Shown one piece after another: positions 1 through 8,006 of a DNA stretch of 64,000 nt; the first letter of the stretch is position 1, and every line of letters begins with the position of its first letter. The stretch spans positions 1-64,000 of the forward strand of contig CAKSKB010000008.1 in NCBI GenBank assembly GCA_934464705.1, in the 5' to 3' direction. The position numbers and the translations under genes were made by a program. Under the pieces are notes generated by a model. That model was given only the letters and a program-made list of their open reading frames with translations. It was not told where the DNA came from and did no database searches. The stretch comes from an uncultured Clostridia bacterium. GTDB lineage: Bacteria; Bacillota; Clostridia; HGM11514.

Positions 1-2174
1 GCTTCAAAGATTGCACGGAGCGGAACCATCGTTCTGTCATTGATGATTGTGGGCGCTACGTCAAATTCAACCGGCTTATCGTTTACAATAACCTTGATTG
101 TATCGTCGGACGGTGCCGGTGCCGTTCCTTTTTCAATGTAGTTATCTTCAACGGTATATTCATATCTTCCGATTTCATTGAACGGAATCTCGGTAAAGTC
201 AGGAATCTTTGTATAGATTTCGCTGCCTTCCTTAACGGTAAAGTCCTTACCGCTGTAGTTTTCAAAGCTGCTTGTGCCCGAAAGCTCAATATTATTTTCA
301 ACAGTACCGTATTTTACAACATCGTTATGAAGGTCAAATCCCTGAGAACGGTATTCTGCGTTGTTTTTGATTACATTGTACTTAGGAACAAGCGGTTCAT
401 CCTCGAGAATATCCACAAGATACGGATACTGCTCTGCCCAAACGCCGTTTTTGTAATCGAACGCTTTAAGTTTTGTATAAGTAGAGGACGGGTCGCTCGG
501 AACAAGCCAAGGCTGCTGCCAGGTTTCTCCTCTTGCGTCCATAACGAAGGGCTTTTTGCACTCAAGAATTATATTGTTTTCAAAAGTATTGTAGCGGCCG
601 CCGCCGTAAAGCGCAACGGAATCAACCTTGTAGAACACATTGTTGTAAACCTTTGTGGACGAGTGTGTATCGTCAAGATATACAGCCTGCATTTCATACC
701 CTGTTGTAGCATCAATCATAACGAGGTCATGGAAATAATTGTATCTGATTTCATTGCCCTGAGTTGACCAGTCACGGCCGGTGTAAATTGCACCGGAGTC
801 TGATGTATCTGTGCAAACATTATAAATATTGTTGTATTCGATTATCTGATTGTTTCCGCCGTATGTGATTGCGAAATGCGGAGAATCGTTGATTTCGTTA
901 TGAGAAGCAACATTGCCGCAGCCGCCGAGGGAAATACCTGCCGCATATGTTTTCTTGTATCTCATCATGCCTTCGATATGGCAGTTTTCAACGAAGCATT
1001 CGCCTGCCGTAAGGGTTGCTCTGTCACCGGCATTAACCGATACCGCGCCGGAACCAACATCGTGAACATAAGAATTTTTGATACCGGATTTCTTTGAAGA
1101 ACTGATTATAACAGCGGTATTGCCTGTATTTGTAATATCGCAGTCGTTGATAACAAAGTTTTCGCAGTCTTCCGCCTTTATGCCGCTCTGCCTTGTTCCT
1201 GCAAAACGAACGCCTTCAAATGTAATGTTCTTTGAATTTTTAACATTAACAAGGTCCTTGTCGAAGGAGTTGAATGTAAGCTTATCATCTGCTTTAATAT
1301 CCGTGGGAGGGATGAGATAAAGCACACCTGTTTCATAATCGAGGTACCATTCACCGGGCACATCAAGTTCTTCGAGAAGGTTAAAGAACTTAACTCTTCT
1401 GTCGCTCTTAATCGGTGCATAACCGGAAACGGATTTTATTGTGCCGTCAGCCTCAACGGTTGCCGGAGCGAGCGTTTCAGCCCAGTCATGAACATACCAG
1501 CCGAGAGCATACATATCTTTAGCTTCCGCCCATTTTTTAAATCTTACATCATTAACGGTAAAGCGGACAACCTTCATTCTGCCGTACTCAACTTCTGCGT
1601 CCGAACCTTCGGTTTTGATTGAAGCTGTGTAAAGATAATCCGTGCCGTTGGGATACTGAGCATAATCAAGATACTCATCATTGTATGTAAGAGTTGTGGA
1701 ATAACCGAATTTGTCCGCAAATTCGTCAGTCCCTGCGACACCGAAGCCGATTGCCCTCATGCTGCCGAGGTCGGTAATGCCAAGGTCGGAAAGTTTCGCC
1801 GAAACAACCGCGTCTTTGCCTTTTTTCTCAACAATTCTGTCAAGAACGGCCTCATCGGTTACCTTTGAAAATGCGCTGAACGGAATGTCACGGCTGCCGC
1901 GGATTGCCGCTTTGCCGTTGCCTCTGATTACAATACCGTCTGCATCTTCAATTTTGATTGTGTCCGTCAGGTTGTAGTCACCCTCGTCGAGGTCAATAAC
2001 AACCGTTCCGTCGATTGCCTTTGCGGCATCGATTGCGGACTGAATGTCCTTGTAATCACGGGTTTCGCCGACTTTAATGAAAGTCGCTTCGATTTTCTGT
2101 GTGTCTGCAGAAATAACGGTGAACATAGAAAGAACCATAATTGCCGCAAGCACAAATGCTGTCAATTTTTTCAT
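1..2174 (-). CDS. Secreted right-handed parallel beta-helix protein with C-terminal stalk domain (3' end off the window)
   Basis: The frame is open from an ATG at 2174 to the left edge, so the C-terminus is missing. AGGAG stands 6 nt before the ATG. The protein starts with a signal peptide (MKKLTAFVLAAIMVLSMF, cleavage probably after VISA). Residues from about 30 onward show the pectate-lyase-like opening (YKDIQSAIDAA, then beta strands), and the middle carries beta-helix rungs (NITFEGVRF, ENFVINDCDI, NQIIEYNNIY) with the signature GAIYTGRDWS. At the edge it enters a copper-amine-oxidase-N/stalk-type domain (INDRTMVPLRAIFE), the same family found at the end of the 2579-3811 protein. It is probably an exported polysaccharide-binding or polysaccharide-degrading protein; the substrate is unknown. 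It is clearly paralogous to the signal-less beta-helix protein at 27554-29395. The promoter at 2208-2236 is a consensus one. Confidence 0.85.
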   Translation of the reverse strand, partial: MKKLTAFVLAAIMVLSMFTVISADTQKIEATFIKVGETRDYKDIQSAIDAAKAIDGTVVIDLDEGDYNLTDTIKIEDADGIVIRGNGKAAIRGSRDIPFSAFSKVTDEAVLDRIVEKKGKDAVVSAKLSDLGITDLGSMRAIGFGVAGTDEFADKFGYSTTLTYNDEYLDYAQYPNGTDYLYTASIKTEGSDAEVEYGRMKVVRFTVNDVRFKKWAEAKDMYALGWYVHDWAETLAPATVEADGTIKSVSGYAPIKSDRRVKFFNLLEELDVPGEWYLDYETGVLYLIPPTDIKADDKLTFNSFDKDLVNVKNSKNITFEGVRFAGTRQSGIKAEDCENFVINDCDITNTGNTAVIISSSKKSGIKNSYVHDVGSGAVSVNAGDRATLTAGECFVENCHIEGMMRYKKTYAAGISLGGCGNVASHNEINDSPHFAITYGGNNQIIEYNNIYNVCTDTSDSGAIYTGRDWSTQGNEIRYNYFHDLVMIDATTGYEMQAVYLDDTHSSTKVYNNVFYKVDSVALYGGGRYNTFENNIILECKKPFVMDARGETWQQPWLVPSDPSSTYTKLKAFDYKNGVWAEQYPYLVDILEDEPLVPKYNVIKNNAEYRSQGFDLHNDVVKYGTVENNIELSGTSSFENYSGKDFTVKEGSEIYTKIPDFTEIPFNEIGRYEYTVEDNYIEKGTAPAPSDDTIKVIVNDKPVEFDVAPTIINDRTMVPLRAIFE

Positions 2175-2207
2175 GTGTTTACTCCTTTATTTTAGTTTTG
2201 TACATAT

Positions 2208-2236
2208 ATTATAAATGATAACAACGGTTTTGTCAA
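2208..2236 (-). promoter_or_regulatory. Consensus sigma-A promoter of the beta-helix gene
   Basis: On the minus strand TTGACA (2236-2231) and TATAAT (2213-2208) are separated by exactly 17 nt. They lie 34 nt upstream of the ATG at 2174, with AGGAG between. Both hexamers match consensus perfectly, which suggests strong basal transcription. Confidence 0.8.
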
Positions 2237-2258
2237 TATCAAATTCTGCAGTTTAATG

Positions 2259-2424
2259 TCATTTATTTATACAAAGTTCCAGAAGGTCATCAAGCTTTGC
2301 CGTTGCAAGGCATTCTACAGTGTCCGAATGCATCATACGGAACATCATCTTTTGTCAGAATCGGATTACCTTCAAATTTTTTTATAACTTTGCTTGATTT
2401 AAGCTCAGGATACATTTTTGGCAT
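2259..2424 (-). pseudogene. Deletion remnant of a GH130 glycoside phosphorylase
   Basis: On the minus strand an intact ribosome-binding site (GGAGGGG) precedes ATG at 2424. About 30 codons read as a GH130 N-terminus, including the hallmark FEGNPILTKDDVPY. The frame then runs into a short tail and stops at an in-frame TGA. In another frame the same DNA reads SDTVECLATAKLDDLLELC and stops at 2259-2261; this resembles the GH130 C-terminus (YYGAADT..ATAKLDDLL). The 5' and 3' ends of one gene are therefore joined out of frame near position 2328, with roughly 300 codons lost. GH130 enzymes phosphorolyse beta-mannosides, and this copy cannot be functional. Family recognition is from memory of the motifs, not from a search. 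Confidence 0.72.
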
Positions 2425-2436
2425 AAAAAGCCCCTC

Positions 2437-2578
2437 CGTAATTTTTTCTTCTATTATAGTATATAATTAAAATAATGTCAATAAATATAATAACAAATAT
2501 CAATAGTTTTATAATAAAAGTCAAGCAAACACAAAAATTGCACCCGAACTCAAATTCGGGTGCAATAAAAAGCACATA
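2437..2578. other. AT-rich intergenic stretch, nothing beyond the terminator seen
   Basis: Between the GH130 remnant and the cohesin-stalk gene the sequence is AT-rich and has no convincing reading frame. Apart from the intrinsic terminator at 2538-2565, no RNA or protein gene can be supported. Together with the remnant it fills the only gap longer than 300 bases without an intact gene (2175-2578). Confidence 0.6.
2538..2565 (-). terminator. Intrinsic terminator of the cohesin-stalk gene
   Basis: An 11-bp perfect stem (TTGCACCCGAA with its complement) has a 6-nt loop. On the minus strand it is followed by TTTTTGTGTTT. It lies 13 nt after the stop codon at 2579. Confidence 0.85.
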
Positions 2579-3811
2579 TTAACCTATAACTTTAACGGTT
2601 TTTGTTGCGTCGTCCCAGTCAACATCTGCGCCGAGAGCCTCTGCCACAAACCTAGAGGGGGTAAGGGTTCTGCCGTCAATGATTGTTGCGGGAACATCAA
2701 TTTCAACTTCCTCGCCGTCGATTGTTGCGATATTGCTGTCGATAACGAGTTTGATTGTCTTGGTGCCGTTTGTAACGGTGACTGTCTTGGTTGCATCGTC
2801 CCAGTCAACATCTGCGCCGAGTGATTCGGCTACAAATCTCGAGGGTGTCATTGTTCTGCCGTCAAGAATCTGAGCAGGAACATCGATTTTAACCTCTTTG
2901 CCGTTAACGGTGGGGGCATCGGAACCGATAACCATTATGATTTCGGTTTTGTCCGATGATGCACTTCCGTCACCAACAACAACTGTTGCCATCGAAAACA
3001 GCTTATTGTAATTTTCATATTCACCGGCATCGGTGATGTTACCTGTAAAAAAGTATTCGCCGGGGGTGTTTCCGTCAAAACCCGAAACAAGCGAACCTGC
3101 GGTCCATGTCATTTTAACGGTACCGGTTGTGCCGTCATCAAGCTTAACTTCAACATCGGAAGGAAGCTTTGCAATAACTTCGTCAGCGGAAGTACCAACA
3201 GGAACGGTAATTTTATCAACACCAACGATTTCGGTAATCAGCTTGGATGATTTACCTTCGCCGACCATAACATTTGCATTTTCCATTGTTATCGGAGCTT
3301 CGGTTGTAAGATTGTCGGTGAACACCATTGCACCGTCAGTAAACGAAGAATCGAATTTTGCAGTTTTGTCTTTAACCGCAAAGCTCAGCTTTGCATCACC
3401 TTCTGCAATCGCCTTGAATTTCAAAGTGCAAAGCGTAACATTTTCTTCCACTTTTGCAGGGGAATCTTCCATTGTATCAGGTGTGAAGCCTGCTGCATAA
3501 GTAACAACACTATCAGCTGCCTTGGAATAAATTGTACCCATGCCGGCATCCTTGAGTGACGAATCAAGCTTTATCGGGTCAGCTGCGTCATATTCAAGAA
3601 CAGAAGCATTATAAAAAACAGCAATCTGATAAGACCTGAGTTCTTTAACCGTGTTGCCATTAAGCGTTACATTAACCGTAACCGTATCCCCGACCGCAAC
3701 TTTTTCAGCCGAAGCTTCAAGCTTAACCGTCATGCCCTCGCCTTCTGCAAAAACAGCAAAGCAGGAAAGGCAGAGCGCCATTGCCAAAACAAATGCAAGT
3801 ATTTTTTTCAT
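2579..3811 (-). CDS. Secreted cohesin + bacterial Ig-like + stalk-domain protein
   Basis: A 410-residue exported protein. Residues 1-22 are a signal peptide (MKKILAFVLAMALCLSCFAVFA). Residues about 25-185 resemble a type I cohesin (VAVGDTVTVNVTLNG, YQIAVFYNASVLEYDA, TLCTLKFKA). Residues about 195-275 are a Big_4-type Ig-like domain. Residues about 290-410 are a stalk domain of the copper-amine-oxidase-N type, internally duplicated, with SRFVAESLGADVDWDD and SRFVAEALGADVDWDD in the two halves. Cohesins bind dockerins, and a dockerin protein is encoded two genes upstream in the same direction. A hairpin at 3852-3871 separates it from the SLH scaffold gene, so it may be transcribed by read-through or have its own weak promoter. 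No SLH motif or LPXTG sorting signal is present, so surface retention would depend on the stalk domain or on partners. Confidence 0.82.
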   Translation of the reverse strand: MKKILAFVLAMALCLSCFAVFAEGEGMTVKLEASAEKVAVGDTVTVNVTLNGNTVKELRSYQIAVFYNASVLEYDAADPIKLDSSLKDAGMGTIYSKAADSVVTYAAGFTPDTMEDSPAKVEENVTLCTLKFKAIAEGDAKLSFAVKDKTAKFDSSFTDGAMVFTDNLTTEAPITMENANVMVGEGKSSKLITEIVGVDKITVPVGTSADEVIAKLPSDVEVKLDDGTTGTVKMTWTAGSLVSGFDGNTPGEYFFTGNITDAGEYENYNKLFSMATVVVGDGSASSDKTEIIMVIGSDAPTVNGKEVKIDVPAQILDGRTMTPSRFVAESLGADVDWDDATKTVTVTNGTKTIKLVIDSNIATIDGEEVEIDVPATIIDGRTLTPSRFVAEALGADVDWDDATKTVKVIG

Positions 3812-3851
3812 GATTGTTTTATCCTTTCTCTATGGGTTTCTGATAAATATA

Positions 3852-3871
3852 GGGCTGTCTTGCGACAGCCC
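3852..3871 (-). terminator. Hairpin between scaffold and cohesin-stalk genes
   Basis: An 8-bp GC-rich stem (GGGCTGTC/GACAGCCC) with a TTGC loop is followed on the minus strand by a weak U-rich tail (TATATTTATC). It lies 19 nt past the SLH-scaffold stop codon. It is probably a leaky terminator or an mRNA-stabilising hairpin that lowers expression of the downstream gene. Confidence 0.6.
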
Positions 3872-3890
3872 CATATATTACAGAGTCTAA

Positions 3891-6527
3891 TTATTTCTTA
3901 ATGTAAAGGTTGTAAACAACAACTGCTGCCTGTGCTCTGTTAGCTGTTGCAAGAGGTGCGAATGTTCCGTCGCCCATACCGTTGATTACGCCGATACCGG
4001 ACATGTAAAGAACTGCGTCATGAGCATAATCGGAAATTTCACCGTCATCTTCGAATACGCTTGTGAGACCTTCGTCAGGCTTGATACCTGCAACATCAAG
4101 TGCTCTCTTAGCGAATACAGCCATATCTTCACGAGTGATTACTGCGTTAGGATCAAATGCGCCGTTTTCGTAACCGTAAGCGATTCCGAGGGAACTTGCA
4201 ATCTTAACTGTTTCATAGAACCAGTCGCCTGTTGAAACATCGGTAAATTCCTTAATTTCGGAACCAGCCTGGAAGTTATAAAGTCTTACGAGCATTGCAA
4301 GGAATTCAGCTCTTGTTACATTGTCTGCGGGAGCAAATGCAGAAGAAGTCTTACCGCTTACAATACCGAGAAGTCTCATTGTTTCAATCTGAGTTGCTGC
4401 CCAGTTGTAACCTTCAAGATCGGTGAACGGGCTGGACTTGATTACTTCTTCTCCGGCAATATCGTCGTCTGTTGAAGGAAGAAGCGAGTTGCTGCCCTTG
4501 TTTCCGCCCTTATAGGGTCCAACAGGTGTATTATTGCCGCCGCCGTTACCGTTTACATAAAGTGTAAAGGAAGCCGATACACCGCTGCCTGTTCTTGCAG
4601 AAATAGTAACCTTACCGGATGAGTTCTTTGTCTTAATTGTTGCAGACTTGTCACCGGTTGAGGTAACTGTTGCATATGCTGTGTTAGAAGAAGACCATGT
4701 AATTGTGTCTACTGCATCAGCGGGAGTAAGAACTGCATATACTGTCTTAGCGGAAAGTGTGTTCATTGTAAGAGAAGTAATTGCAGCAACAGCTGTTGCG
4801 CTGTTCTTAATCTCAATCTTTGTTGCGCCTGAGTTTGTGATTGTAACCTTAAGTACAATTGCCTGAGTGTGAGCATAGATATCCGACCATGTACCGTTGA
4901 TTGTGTATACAGCAGCTGTCTTGCCGTCAAATTTTGCAACGTCTGCCGCATTCCATGCAATATCCTTGCCTTCAACAGTAACCTTTGTGTTATCGGTATA
5001 TGTTGCTGTAAGCTTAACTGCACCTGTAGCCTTCTCAGCAGTCATACCTGCATCGTTCTTATAAGAAACTTCAACAGTTGTCTTATCAAATGTAACATCT
5101 TTCTTTCCTGCAGGAACGGAAACTGTTACGGAAACTTCAAAGTCACCAAAGTCAAAACCTTCAACTTCAGGCTTGAACTTAATTATATCTCCGACTTTGT
5201 ATCCGCCTTCGGGAGCGGTTGTTGTCTTTGTCCAAGTTGTTACATCCTTGAATATCGGAGCATTGGAATTATTTGTACCGTAGATTGTTGCCGGAAGAAC
5301 TGCCTTAGCTGCGTCTTCAATATTTTCAGCATCAACATCTACCTTAGCGGTAGCCGGTGTTGTAATTGTCTTAAAGCTTGTTTCTGTTGCAGCTGCTGCA
5401 AATGTTACATGTGCAACTGCTTTTTTGCCGTCAACATCAATGTTGCTTGTTCCGGCAAGTGTACCTTCAACATCTCTGGTACCTGCGGTCTTATCTGTAA
5501 CTGCTGCCCATGTAACAGCAAGTTCAGCTGTGCTGTCATCATTAAGAGTTACAGTGATTGTTGCAGGAAGAACCGGGTCAGCGTCAGCCTTAGCGTTAAC
5601 GGAGATTTCTGCATCTTCCTTAACCTTAAGCTTATCAACGGTTACATTAGCCTTAACCGTGATTGCAGTGCCTGTGTAATTTACACCTTCGGGAGCAGTA
5701 ACGGCACCTGTAAATTCATAAGTGCCTGCTGCATCGGAATTGTAGTTTGCGGGAGCTGCCCATGTGATTGACGCTGTTTTGTCAGCCGTGCCGCCCTCAT
5801 CGTCTGTGTATGTAACCTTAACTGTTGCAAACTTTGCTGCAAGGTCAGCTACTACTTCATCAGCTGTCTTAGCGCCGATTGCGTAGTTTGCTGTGAATGT
5901 TGCTGTTTCGGGAGTACCGGAAACATAAGAAACATCACCAACTCTGAAAGCAACGGGTTCAACTGTAACTACAGCTTCGGAAGGAGTTGTTACGAGAGTT
6001 TCGCCTTTCGGGTCAAGCGCAAGACCGGTTTGACCGTTTTTAATTGCCTTTACTCTGAACTTAACAACTTCGATTTCTGAAACATTATCAACCTGCTTAA
6101 CACCTGCATCGGGAGACATAGCAAGAGTATATGTCCACTTACCGTTCGCAGCATCTACGCTCGGTTTAATTTTAACATAATAGCCTGTTTCTTCATCGGC
6201 ATTGTAAAGATCGCTTCTGTCAATAAAAACATCTTTTGCTTTAGTAGCATCATTTCCGTCTTTATCCACGAACTTAAGAACATCTTTGTCAAAGCATACA
6301 GCTAACTGTGCGCCTTTGAAAGCATTTTCTGAAATATCGGAAAGCCGAACGCCGATCTGATATGTATTGCCGGCTGCCAGATTTCCTGTTACAGGAGTGC
6401 CGTCATTATTATAAGCAACGAAGCTCAGCGTAGCGGTAGCCGCAGCAGCGGAAACGGAAATCGCCGAGAAAACCGTCACCATCATAGCAAAGACAAGCAC
6501 TAATGAGATAATTTTCTTGAGTTTCAT
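3891..6527 (-). CDS. SLH-anchored cohesin scaffold protein with Ig-like repeats
   Basis: An 878-residue secreted protein. Residues 1-28 form a signal peptide. Residues about 30-195 are cohesin-like (TYQIGVRLSDIS, AQLAVCFDKDVLKFVD, VEVVKFRVKA-type strands). Several Big_4-like Ig modules follow to about 580 (repeated TFTANYAIGAKTADEVV and VTVEPVAF-type edges, TITWAAPANYNS). A Big_2-type module covers about 590-670 (ITWSSSNTAYATV, SGKVTISARTG), then a Gly/Asn/Ser-rich linker. Three SLH domains occupy about 705-878 (FTDLEGYNWAATQI, FTDVSTGDWFYETV, ISDYAHDAVLYMSG; each ends in a TRAEF-, TRED- or ANRAQ-type motif). SLH domains hold proteins to pyruvylated secondary cell-wall polymers, so this is a likely cell-wall anchor for dockerin-bearing proteins. 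RBS AGAGGACAA lies before the ATG. It is 62 nt downstream of the dockerin gene and probably co-transcribed with it. Confidence 0.87.
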   Translation of the reverse strand: MKLKKIISLVLVFAMMVTVFSAISVSAAAATATLSFVAYNNDGTPVTGNLAAGNTYQIGVRLSDISENAFKGAQLAVCFDKDVLKFVDKDGNDATKAKDVFIDRSDLYNADEETGYYVKIKPSVDAANGKWTYTLAMSPDAGVKQVDNVSEIEVVKFRVKAIKNGQTGLALDPKGETLVTTPSEAVVTVEPVAFRVGDVSYVSGTPETATFTANYAIGAKTADEVVADLAAKFATVKVTYTDDEGGTADKTASITWAAPANYNSDAAGTYEFTGAVTAPEGVNYTGTAITVKANVTVDKLKVKEDAEISVNAKADADPVLPATITVTLNDDSTAELAVTWAAVTDKTAGTRDVEGTLAGTSNIDVDGKKAVAHVTFAAAATETSFKTITTPATAKVDVDAENIEDAAKAVLPATIYGTNNSNAPIFKDVTTWTKTTTAPEGGYKVGDIIKFKPEVEGFDFGDFEVSVTVSVPAGKKDVTFDKTTVEVSYKNDAGMTAEKATGAVKLTATYTDNTKVTVEGKDIAWNAADVAKFDGKTAAVYTINGTWSDIYAHTQAIVLKVTITNSGATKIEIKNSATAVAAITSLTMNTLSAKTVYAVLTPADAVDTITWSSSNTAYATVTSTGDKSATIKTKNSSGKVTISARTGSGVSASFTLYVNGNGGGNNTPVGPYKGGNKGSNSLLPSTDDDIAGEEVIKSSPFTDLEGYNWAATQIETMRLLGIVSGKTSSAFAPADNVTRAEFLAMLVRLYNFQAGSEIKEFTDVSTGDWFYETVKIASSLGIAYGYENGAFDPNAVITREDMAVFAKRALDVAGIKPDEGLTSVFEDDGEISDYAHDAVLYMSGIGVINGMGDGTFAPLATANRAQAAVVVYNLYIKK

Positions 6528-6589
6528 AATTTGTCCTCTTCTTTCTTAAAATTTTTATACTTTAATTCTTTTCAAAAATTAAACAAAAA

Positions 6590-7147
6590 TCAATAAGCCT
6601 TACCAAAGTTATCGATAACAATGTTGTAGTCAAGCAAGTTAACTTTACCGTCACCGTTAAGATCAGCTTTCTCGTTAAATCCTGCTGCACCGGAAGCTGT
6701 ACCAAATGCATCTATAATAATGTTATAGTCAAGCAAGTTAACTTTTCCGTCCCCATTAGCATCGCCGGCACCGCCTGCTGCAAACGAAAGAGCTGCGGAC
6801 TTGGGAGCTGCAACGCCCGTACCGCCTACATACACGGTGAACTTTTCGCCGAACTTTGCTGTGTCAACACCGAGCTTGAATGTTGCCTTACCGCCTGTTG
6901 CCTTAGCCTGGTCAACATATGCAATATCGTTTTCGCTTACGCTTGCAAGGTTAACACCGTTTTTAACAACAAGGATAGTAACATACTGCTCTGCTGCAGG
7001 GTCTGTAACAGTAACTTCTACATCAGCTGTTTTTGCTTCTTTATCAGCTGTAACCGCAGGTGCCGCAATCTCAGCCGCAAAAGCGGACACGGACAGAAGC
7101 ATTACCAAAACCAGCCCGAAGCAAATTCCCCTAACCAAATTTTTCAT
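6590..7147 (-). CDS. Small secreted dockerin type I protein
   Basis: A 185-residue protein. Residues 1-24 are a signal peptide ending AFA. Residues about 28-120 form an Ig/FN3-like beta domain. Residues about 126-185 form a type I dockerin with two calcium-binding repeats, GDANGDGKVNLLDYNIIIDAFG-like and ADLNGDGKVNLLDYNIVIDNFG-like, both keeping the D-x-N-x-D-G loop and the following helix. No catalytic domain is present, unlike most cellulosomal dockerin proteins. It is therefore more likely a structural or adaptor component. It is the first gene of the run that leads into the cohesin-SLH scaffold, and the two would be natural binding partners. RBS AAGGAGGAAAATGTT precedes the ATG. A promoter lies at 7219-7246. 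Confidence 0.87.
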   Translation of the reverse strand: MKNLVRGICFGLVLVMLLSVSAFAAEIAAPAVTADKEAKTADVEVTVTDPAAEQYVTILVVKNGVNLASVSENDIAYVDQAKATGGKATFKLGVDTAKFGEKFTVYVGGTGVAAPKSAALSFAAGGAGDANGDGKVNLLDYNIIIDAFGTASGAAGFNEKADLNGDGKVNLLDYNIVIDNFGKAY

Positions 7148-7218
7148 AACATTTTCCTCCTTCTAACTTAAAAGCTTAAACGCACGACATACCTCGCACA
7201 TTAATACAATATATAACT

Positions 7219-7246
7219 ATTGTAACACAAAAATCAAATTTTGCAA
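7219..7246 (-). promoter_or_regulatory. Promoter of the dockerin/scaffold operon
   Basis: On the minus strand TTGCAA (7246-7241), a 16-nt spacer and TACAAT (7224-7219) lie about 70 nt before the dockerin ATG. The long 5' leader contains the RBS but no structure I recognise. Confidence 0.65.
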
Positions 7247-7282
7247 GTGTTTTTTTAAAATTTTTTATTAATATTTTTTTAC

Positions 7283-7319
7283 AAAAAAGGAAAATCAAAT
7301 ATTTTGTGTCTGCTTTTCC
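7283..7319 (-). terminator. Possible weak terminator after rpe
   Basis: GGAAAA and TTTTCC could pair across a 19-nt loop, followed on the minus strand by six Ts. The stem is short, and this is the only candidate terminator between rpe (stop 7339) and the next promoter. Confidence 0.3.
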
Positions 7320-7338
7320 GCATAAACACTATATATAG

Positions 7339-7995
7339 TCAAGATTTTTCCGACAATAATTTCAAAAATTTTTTTGTGCTTTCTTCGATATTATTTTTAC
7401 CGAAAACCGCCGAACCGGCGACGATAACATTTGCGCCGGCGTAGAGGACTTCCGAAACATTATCCTCGGTTATGCCGCCGTCAACCTCGATATCGACGGG
7501 TCTGTCGATGATTTTTCCTTTAAGTGCACGGATTTTATCGGTTATCTGCGGAATGTACTTCTGACCGCCAAAACCCGGGTTTACCGACATCAGCAGCACC
7601 ATATCCACATCATCGAGAACATAATCGAGCACCGACAGCGGTGTTGAAGGGTTGAGAGCGATTCCGGCTTTTTTGCCAAGCTCCTTAATCTGCTGAATGA
7701 CCCTGTGGCTGTGAGGGGTTGCCTCCGCATGGAAGGTGATTATATCCGCCCCGGCGGCAGCGAAATCCGCAATATACCGTTCGGGAGAATCAATCATCAA
7801 ATGGACATCGAACACAGCAGAGCTGTGCTTTCTCAGCGACTTTATAACCGGAATACCGAACGAGATATTCGGTACAAAGCTGCCGTCCATAACATCAAGG
7901 TGCAGATAAGGCGCACCGGCATTTTCGGCAGTTTTAACCTGCTCGGCAAGGATTCCGAAATCGCACGAAAGCGCCGACGGCGATAAATAATTCAT
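7339..7995 (-). CDS. rpe: Ribulose-phosphate 3-epimerase
   Basis: A TIM-barrel enzyme that interconverts ribulose 5-phosphate and xylulose 5-phosphate in the cytosolic pentose phosphate pathway. Visible family motifs are HLDVMDGSFVPNISFG near the N-terminus, the metal-ligand histidine region FDVHLMI, SVNPGFGGQKYI, and the phosphate-binding VDGGITEDNV. The start is placed at ATG 7995 (MNYLSPSAL), because GGAGG lies 7 nt upstream of it; this gives 218 residues, the usual length. An upstream in-frame ATG at 8013 overlaps rsgA and has no RBS. It is the last gene of the long operon; the thiN gene that often follows in Bacillota is absent. Confidence 0.96.
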   Translation of the reverse strand: MNYLSPSALSCDFGILAEQVKTAENAGAPYLHLDVMDGSFVPNISFGIPVIKSLRKHSSAVFDVHLMIDSPERYIADFAAAGADIITFHAEATPHSHRVIQQIKELGKKAGIALNPSTPLSVLDYVLDDVDMVLLMSVNPGFGGQKYIPQITDKIRALKGKIIDRPVDIEVDGGITEDNVSEVLYAGANVIVAGSAVFGKNNIEESTKKFLKLLSEKS

Positions 7996-8006
7996 ATGTA
8001 TTCCTC

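Noticed and set aside
327..767. Plus-strand open frame inside the secreted beta-helix gene region
   Set aside because: It is antisense to a long, well-supported coding frame with signal peptide and family motifs, and has no ribosome-binding site of its own.
4869..5771. 300-codon plus-strand open frame, Cys-rich
   Set aside because: It is the complement of the Thr/Val/Ala-rich scaffold gene; the Cys richness is an artefact of the antisense reading of GCA/ACA codons.
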